DNA of 8,983 nt. It comes from Bacteroidota bacterium. GTDB lineage: Bacteria > Bacteroidota > Bacteroidia > Chitinophagales > LD1. The stretch lies in contig JAFDYP010000247.1 of NCBI GenBank assembly GCA_018267355.1, forward strand, positions 1 to 8,983, written 5' to 3'. The notes beneath the pieces are model-generated. The model did not search any database, was not told the origin of the DNA, and worked only from the letters and a program-made list of their open reading frames with translations. The translations under genes and the position numbers were made by a program. Shown here in pieces: positions 5,884 to 8,983 of this stretch (position 1 is its first letter; the number at the start of each line of letters is the position of its first letter).

Positions 5884-6054
5884 TTAAGCTTTCTTGAAGA
5901 TGGTGACACCGAGTACCAGCATCACTACCCATACGGCTATGAAGATGAAGAAAAGTATCTTGGCAATAGATGCCGCTGCTGCCTCTGCGCCTGTGAAGCC
6001 AAATATACCGGCCACGATAGCGATGATGAGGAATATGAATGACCACCTTAGCAT
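5884..6054 (-). CDS. DUF1328 (YtjA-type) small membrane protein
   Basis: This is a 56-residue protein with two predicted membrane helices (about residues 4-22 and 32-52) joined by a TGAEAAAASIAK linker. The start MLRWSFIFLIIAIVAGIFGF and the AKILFFIF segment are the hallmark of the DUF1328 family, widespread small inner-membrane proteins of unknown biochemical role that are often linked to stress response. The family is usually 50-60 residues, so the gene is complete. The ATG at 6054 gives exactly the conserved start; stop is TAA at 5886-5884. A sigma-54-like -24/-12 element lies about 50 bases upstream, and a strong terminator lies about 80 bp downstream. The gene is tandem with the small T9SS protein upstream but appears to have its own promoter. 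Confidence 0.93.
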   Translation of the reverse strand: MLRWSFIFLIIAIVAGIFGFTGAEAAAASIAKILFFIFIAVWVVMLVLGVTIFKKA

Positions 6055-6100
6055 ATTGTTTTCTTTTAGAGTGAATGAATCGTTTTACATATCCCGGTAG

Positions 6101-6117
6101 TAGCAAATCCGTGCCAA
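6101..6117 (-). promoter_or_regulatory. Sigma-54-like -24/-12 element with short spacing, upstream of DUF1328
   Basis: The minus strand reads TTGGCACGGATTTGCTA. Both halves match the consensus (TTGGCACG and TTGCT), but the invariant GG and GC are separated by 9 bases rather than 10. It lies between the stop codon of the T9SS miniprotein and the DUF1328 ATG, with a predicted leader of about 37 bases. The spacing defect makes activity doubtful. The position, and a similar element upstream of the neighbouring gene, argue against pure chance. Confidence 0.4.
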
Positions 6118-6136
6118 TCCCTTTTTTTCCCCACGG

Positions 6137-6484
6137 CTACTGACGTGTGAGGCGCGTAGAGAGTATCACGGTGCCATCTGCATCATATATGTGCACTATG
6201 TACATGCCGGGCTGTATATCTGTGAGCAGTACCAGCCCTGATGCTGTGAGCGGCTCATCCAGCACCGGCTCGCCTATCATATTGATCAGCTCTATGCGTG
6301 CTGCTGTCGCGCCCTTCACATAGATCCTGTCTTTGGCGGGATTGGGGAAAATAGTGGCTCTCTGCTCCTGCTGCACGGCGGCCATGACGAGGAAAGAAGC
6401 GCCCAGCGATGATACGCGCAGGCCGGAGGCCATAGCAGTAAAGCTGAACAGTGTGAAAAATGCGGCGAGTATTTTTTGTGACAT
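6137..6484 (-). CDS. Miniature T9SS protein: signal sequence plus sorting domain only
   Basis: From the ATG at 6484 the product has 115 residues. It shows two hydrophobic stretches (about 4-18 and 27-37), the second ending AAVQ, where signal peptidase could cut. Almost directly after it comes a T9SS type A sorting domain (about 44-115): IFPNPAKDRIYV, then IELINMIGEPV, LTDIQPGMYIVHIY and a final beta-strand. There is no passenger domain, so what is exported is about 75 residues of sorting domain. Such domains are normally cleaved from larger cargo. It may be a degenerate gene whose passenger was deleted, or a real mini-cargo. In-frame upstream ATGs at 6583 and 6514 would add non-hydrophobic sequence ahead of the signal. 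A sigma-54-like promoter (6559-6575) precedes it, favouring 6514 or 6484. Confidence 0.8.
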   Translation of the reverse strand: MSQKILAAFFTLFSFTAMASGLRVSSLGASFLVMAAVQQEQRATIFPNPAKDRIYVKGATAARIELINMIGEPVLDEPLTASGLVLLTDIQPGMYIVHIYDADGTVILSTRLTRQ

Positions 6485-6558
6485 GATAGAGAGGTTTGGT
6501 GAAAAAGCAGACATATCCGTAGGTGTGACTATCGCGGCTACGCCCCTTGCCCTACCAG

Positions 6559-6575
6559 AGCCAATAGCGTGCCAA
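6559..6575 (-). promoter_or_regulatory. Sigma-54-like -24/-12 promoter for the T9SS miniprotein
   Basis: The minus strand reads TTGGCACGCTATTGGCT. The -24 half TTGGCACG matches the consensus YTGGCACG perfectly. The invariant GG and GC are separated by exactly 10 bases, and the -12 half TGGCT differs from TTGCW at one base. The predicted start near 6549 leaves a leader of about 65 bases to the ATG at 6484. The site begins 22 bp after the stop codon of the DUF2461 gene, so any enhancer-binding site would lie inside that gene. Confidence 0.55.
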
Positions 6576-6597
6576 GAGACCACTACTCATCTGGTAG

Positions 6598-7287
6598 CTA
6601 CACGATCAGCTCGCCATTCACATCTGTGGTCAGTATCTCACTCATATGGTCCAGCCACGGGCGCAGGAGCTTGAAGTGGCCGCTTACCTTCTTTGCAAAG
6701 TCGTCTGCGAGCATCTCTGCGTCTGTATAGTCATGACGGAAGAGATACTGCTTGTACCGCAGCAGGTCAGCCGCCGGGTGGTCGCGCTCATAGCCCTTTG
6801 GCGCATTCACCAGTTGCTCTCCCTGCATCTCGCCAAAGGTATCTTTCAGCGCTTTGGCTTTCAGCAGGCGGCGCCAGGTATCGTAGCCCAGGTCTATATC
6901 CTGGCGGATACGCAGCAGGTCCTTAGGCTCGGGGCCAAAGAAACCGCAGCCTATAAAGCTATTACCCGGCTCTATGTGTACATAGTACCCACCGCGGCGG
7001 AGCCTGGTAGCGCGCTGCATGCCCATAGAGAAGCGTGGACTGTATGGCGTCTTATCCTTGCTGAAGCGTACATCACGGTAGATGCGGTGCAGGCTGCCCT
7101 TCGCAGACTTCTTCTCTATCTCATCATGCCGGGCCATCTCTGTCAGCACCTGCTCGGCAAAAGCTATCATATTCTGATGTGCTTTTTCATAGTCGCTCCT
7201 GTGCGCCTCAAACCACGGCCTGTTGTTGTTCTTCGCCAGGTCCTTGAGAAATTTCAGTGTCGTCTTGTCTATGGTGTGTGGTTTCAT
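6598..7287 (-). CDS. DUF2461 (TIGR02453) family protein
   Basis: This is a 229-residue, probably cytoplasmic protein without signal peptide or membrane segment. Family marks are clear: FLKDLAKNNNRPWFEAHR followed by YE (about 14-34), RIYRDVRFSKDKTPY (68-82), GGYYVHIEPGNSFIGCGFF (99-117), then L..IR..I (about 125-131). The length is typical of the family (about 210-230), so the gene is complete. DUF2461 proteins are common in Bacteroidota and many other bacteria, and the biochemical function is not established. The ATG at 7287 gives the usual short N terminus. A perfect -7 box (7333-7340, minus) lies 45 bases upstream. It is followed on the same strand by the T9SS miniprotein after 113 bp, which has a separate promoter-like site, so an operon is not required. 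Confidence 0.92.
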   Translation of the reverse strand: MKPHTIDKTTLKFLKDLAKNNNRPWFEAHRSDYEKAHQNMIAFAEQVLTEMARHDEIEKKSAKGSLHRIYRDVRFSKDKTPYSPRFSMGMQRATRLRRGGYYVHIEPGNSFIGCGFFGPEPKDLLRIRQDIDLGYDTWRRLLKAKALKDTFGEMQGEQLVNAPKGYERDHPAADLLRYKQYLFRHDYTDAEMLADDFAKKVSGHFKLLRPWLDHMSEILTTDVNGELIV

Positions 7288-7332
7288 GTATCGTGTTTCG
7301 GTCTAAACAGCTATGCAGGGTAATAGTGGATC

Positions 7333-7340
7333 CAAACATA
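7333..7340 (-). promoter_or_regulatory. Bacteroidota -7 box for the DUF2461 gene
   Basis: TATGTTTG on the minus strand matches TAnnTTTG exactly, 45 bases upstream of the ATG at 7287. No TTG is seen at the -33 distance. Confidence 0.45.
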
Positions 7341-7375
7341 GGAAATAGAAAGACAGGATGTAAATGAGCACGCAC

Positions 7376-7406
7376 TTGATAGATTGAGTACATATACCTA
7401 TCTTTC
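7376..7406 (+). promoter_or_regulatory. Full -33/-7 promoter next to a start codon
   Basis: TTG (7376-7378), 20 bases, then TATCTTTC (7399-7406) fits TTG-N19-TAnnTTTG with one mismatch and a one-base longer spacer. It is the only place in the window where both halves are visible. Only 4 bases separate it from the ATG at 7411, so transcription would start at or next to the start codon. Confidence 0.4.
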
Positions 7407-7410
7407 ACCT

Positions 7411-7866
7411 ATGGACAATCAGATCGCACCAGCACCTATAGAAGCTCACTATAGAGCCTTATCAATCATTAACCTGGCCATGGTGGCAGGTGCCACTATG
7501 TTTGCAGGTATCACCTGGGTTCTGGCGCCCCGGCACATCTATACGCTGAATGTCAGCGACCCGTTTGCCATCGTGGCCATAGTGCTCATAGTGACGCTGG
7601 TGCCCATCGGCCACGTTGTTTTCCAGCGGCGCATAGCTGAAGCGCGTGCTGCATCGGGGCTGGAGGCCAAGGTCGCGATCTACAGGCAGGGTTTTATATT
7701 CCGGTGCGCTACGCTGGATGGGCCGGCATTATTCACTATCATCTGTGCCTTCCTGACCAATGTGGCCGTCTACTATGCCTTTATGCTGATACCCCTGATC
7801 CTATTGATAGCAGCCCGCCCTTCGTCGCTCGCAGTTTTCAAGCAGCGGCTCGATATCACGGATTGA
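7411..7866 (+). CDS. Four-helix membrane protein of unknown function
   Basis: This is a 151-residue integral membrane protein with four likely helices, at about residues 17-38, 51-71, 103-119 and 120-136. Between helices 2 and 3 lies a basic, amphipathic cytoplasmic-looking loop (FQRRIAEARAASGLEAKVAIYRQ region, 71-93). It leads into a 'LDGPALF' motif (102-108) that recurs in small Bacteroidota membrane proteins of unknown role. I do not recognise a named family or function. The ATG at 7411 is chosen; an in-frame TTG at 7384 would add 9 residues and lies within the promoter-like sequence. The gene converges with the DUF985 cupin, leaving only 10 bp between stop codons and no visible terminator. 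Confidence 0.8.
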   Translation: MDNQIAPAPIEAHYRALSIINLAMVAGATMFAGITWVLAPRHIYTLNVSDPFAIVAIVLIVTLVPIGHVVFQRRIAEARAASGLEAKVAIYRQGFIFRCATLDGPALFTIICAFLTNVAVYYAFMLIPLILLIAARPSSLAVFKQRLDITD

Positions 7867-7876
7867 TGTGGCTACC

Positions 7877-8383
7877 TCACACCCGCGTCAGCTCCGTGAT
7901 GATCTCTGCATGCTGTGGGTACTGTGCTGTCAGTGCCTCCCTCTCCGCCATCTCAAAGTCTGCAAAGTCAAACCCCGGCGCTACGGTGCAGCCCACCAGC
8001 GCATAGCCATCACGCACTGCACACCGCGACGCAAACCAAGCACCATGCGCGACCACGGCCTGTGGTAGCTCGCCGGCGCTGATATCCTTGCCCAGTTTTA
8101 TGACACTTAGTGCTCCGTCTTCATTGATCACATAGATCTCTACGGCATCGCCATCATAGTGGTGCCATACTTCATCCGCTTTGATGCGGTGCCAGGCAGA
8201 GAAGGTCTCACCGGGCAGCAGGAAGTAGATAGCCGTGCTGTGGCTCCTGTCGCCGCCGTACCTTGCCGGCAGGTGAGCGGCGGCAGTGCTTTCCGCGCAG
8301 CGGTAGGTCTCGCGGTACCAGCCGCCCTCCGGGTGTGGCAGCAGCTCCAGGGTATCGATATAGTTTTGTGCTTTGTGATTCAT
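7877..8383 (-). CDS. DUF985 family cupin
   Basis: This is a 168-residue single-domain cupin of the DUF985 family (COG3542), likely cytoplasmic. Conserved blocks are all present: LLPHPEGGWYRETY (14-27), STAIYFLL (49-56), SAWHRIKADEVWHHYDG (62-78), HGAWF (113-117) and GCTVAPGFDFADFE (131-144). The His and Glu residues of the WHRI..DE.WHHY block lie on the inner face of the cupin barrel in such proteins and may bind a metal or sugar-like ligand. Some relatives have been discussed as sugar epimerase-like, but the substrate is not established. The length is normal for the family. The ATG at 8383 directly precedes the conserved N terminus. The gene is divergent from the nucleosidase gene with a 54-bp gap, which must hold both promoters; neither shows a clear -7 box (TACTTTAG on the minus strand is the nearest). 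Confidence 0.92.
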   Translation of the reverse strand: MNHKAQNYIDTLELLPHPEGGWYRETYRCAESTAAAHLPARYGGDRSHSTAIYFLLPGETFSAWHRIKADEVWHHYDGDAVEIYVINEDGALSVIKLGKDISAGELPQAVVAHGAWFASRCAVRDGYALVGCTVAPGFDFADFEMAEREALTAQYPQHAEIITELTRV

Positions 8384-8437
8384 AGCTATCTAAAGTAGGG
8401 ATTAATTTTCCTTCCTTAGCGCTACAAAAAACCAACA

Positions 8438-8983
8438 GTGTCAAAGAAGATCATCGGCATCATGGGGGCCATGCACGAGGAGATAGACGGTATCGCCGCG
8501 CTCATGGGCGATGTGCAGACAGCGGAGATGGGAGGCCGCACCTATCACAGCGGCAGCATAGACAGTGTCCGTGTAGTGCTCACCTTCTCCCGCTGGGGCA
8601 AGGTAGCCGCAGCCGTCACCGCCACCCACCTCATCCTGAAATATGGAGTCACCGATATTATCTTCACCGGTGTGGCTGGCGCTATAGATCCGGAGCTGCG
8701 TGTGGGCGATATCGTGCTGGCACAGCGCCTGATACACCATGATCTGGATGGCCGCCCGCTCATGCCGCGCTATGAGGTGCCGCTGCTCGGCGTGACCTGG
8801 TTTCCGGCGCATGAGGACCACCTGCGGAGGGCGGGTAGTGTGATACAGCGCCTTCTCGATAGCGGTACACTTATCTCAGCCATTTCTCCCGAGAGGCTTC
8901 ACCTCTTTGGTATAGAGCATCCTAAACTCTACATCGGAGATATAGCCAGCGGAGATCAGTTCATCTCGGCGCAGCAGCACAGA
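8438..8983 (+). CDS. mtnN: 5'-Methylthioadenosine/S-adenosylhomocysteine nucleosidase, N-terminal part (cut by window edge)
   Basis: The enzyme cleaves the glycosidic bond of methylthioadenosine and S-adenosylhomocysteine to release adenine, in methionine salvage and the activated methyl cycle, in the cytoplasm. The visible 182 codons show IGIMGAMHEEI (6-16), whose Glu15 aligns with catalytic Glu12 of the E. coli enzyme. A FTGVAGAIDPELRVGDIV block (76-93) follows, then the adenine-site segment SGDQFIS (171-177). About 50-80 residues are missing, including the ribose-binding EMEGAA region and the catalytic Asp. The start is GTG at 8438: a stop codon lies in frame at 8417-8419 and the next ATG (8462) would remove the first beta-strand. 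The enzyme is normal at every position that can be checked. A related nucleoside phosphorylase-superfamily nucleosidase is possible but less likely. Confidence 0.9.
   Translation, partial: MSKKIIGIMGAMHEEIDGIAALMGDVQTAEMGGRTYHSGSIDSVRVVLTFSRWGKVAAAVTATHLILKYGVTDIIFTGVAGAIDPELRVGDIVLAQRLIHHDLDGRPLMPRYEVPLLGVTWFPAHEDHLRRAGSVIQRLLDSGTLISAISPERLHLFGIEHPKLYIGDIASGDQFISAQQHR

Noticed and set aside
5803..6106. Plus- and minus-strand frames of 68-79 codons over the DUF1328 gene
   Set aside because: They are other reading frames of the same DNA. The 56-residue minus-strand product from 6054 matches DUF1328 from its first residue.
6646..7323. 225-codon open frame on the plus strand, opposite the DUF2461 gene
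   Set aside because: The minus-strand DUF2461 product has all the family motifs. The opposite frame gives no recognisable protein and is explained by codon bias of the real gene.
8384..8437. Promoters in the divergent gap between the cupin and the nucleosidase
   Set aside because: TACTTTAG (minus) and TTAATTTT (plus) are each off the TAnnTTTG pattern, so no site was annotated.
6598..8983. A functional gene cluster linking DUF2461, the membrane protein, the cupin and the nucleosidase
   Set aside because: Orientations alternate and there is no shared pathway or operon spacing; the genes look like independent neighbours.

Overview
The window looks like chromosomal DNA from a member of the Bacteroidota, probably a Chitinophagaceae-like lineage. 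The evidence is two proteins ending in type A sorting domains of the type IX secretion system (T9SS), the truncated start of a third secreted protein, several copies of the Bacteroidota -7 promoter element TAnnTTTG, few recognisable Shine-Dalgarno sequences, and protein families common in that phylum. GC content is in the low to mid fifties by eye. No tRNA, rRNA, CRISPR array, insertion sequence or phage gene was seen.

Left part (1-5458). A secreted protein truncated by the window edge reads leftward from 129. Divergent from it, 342-1988 encodes a lipoprotein L,D-transpeptidase of the YcbB type, a peptidoglycan cross-linking enzyme. It is followed on the same strand by a 1124-residue modular surface protein (2084-5458): signal peptide, about 15 short leucine-rich repeats, an SdrB-like domain, a DUF7619/DUF11-like domain, three 51-residue modules and a T9SS sorting domain.

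Middle (5459-6598). A 200-bp intergenic stretch holds a perfect 16-bp direct repeat, a 36-bp nested palindrome and a good -7 box, then a 32-codon ORF for a single-span membrane peptide. A hairpin terminator at 5783-5801, best suited to minus-strand transcription, separates this from a minus-strand series: a 56-residue DUF1328 (YtjA-type) membrane protein and a 115-residue protein that is almost only a signal sequence plus a T9SS sorting domain. Both have a sigma-54-like -24/-12 element just upstream. The upstream one has canonical GG-N10-GC spacing and the other is one base short.

Right part (6598-8983). A DUF2461 protein (minus), a four-helix membrane protein of unknown function (plus), a DUF985 cupin (minus, convergent with the membrane protein) and the first 182 codons of a methylthioadenosine/S-adenosylhomocysteine nucleosidase (plus, cut by the edge). 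These look like unrelated single housekeeping genes, each with its own promoter, rather than an operon.

No clear new multi-gene system is visible. The most promising leads are the paired sigma-54-like sites in front of two tiny envelope proteins, and the repeat- and palindrome-rich control region of the 32-residue membrane peptide.
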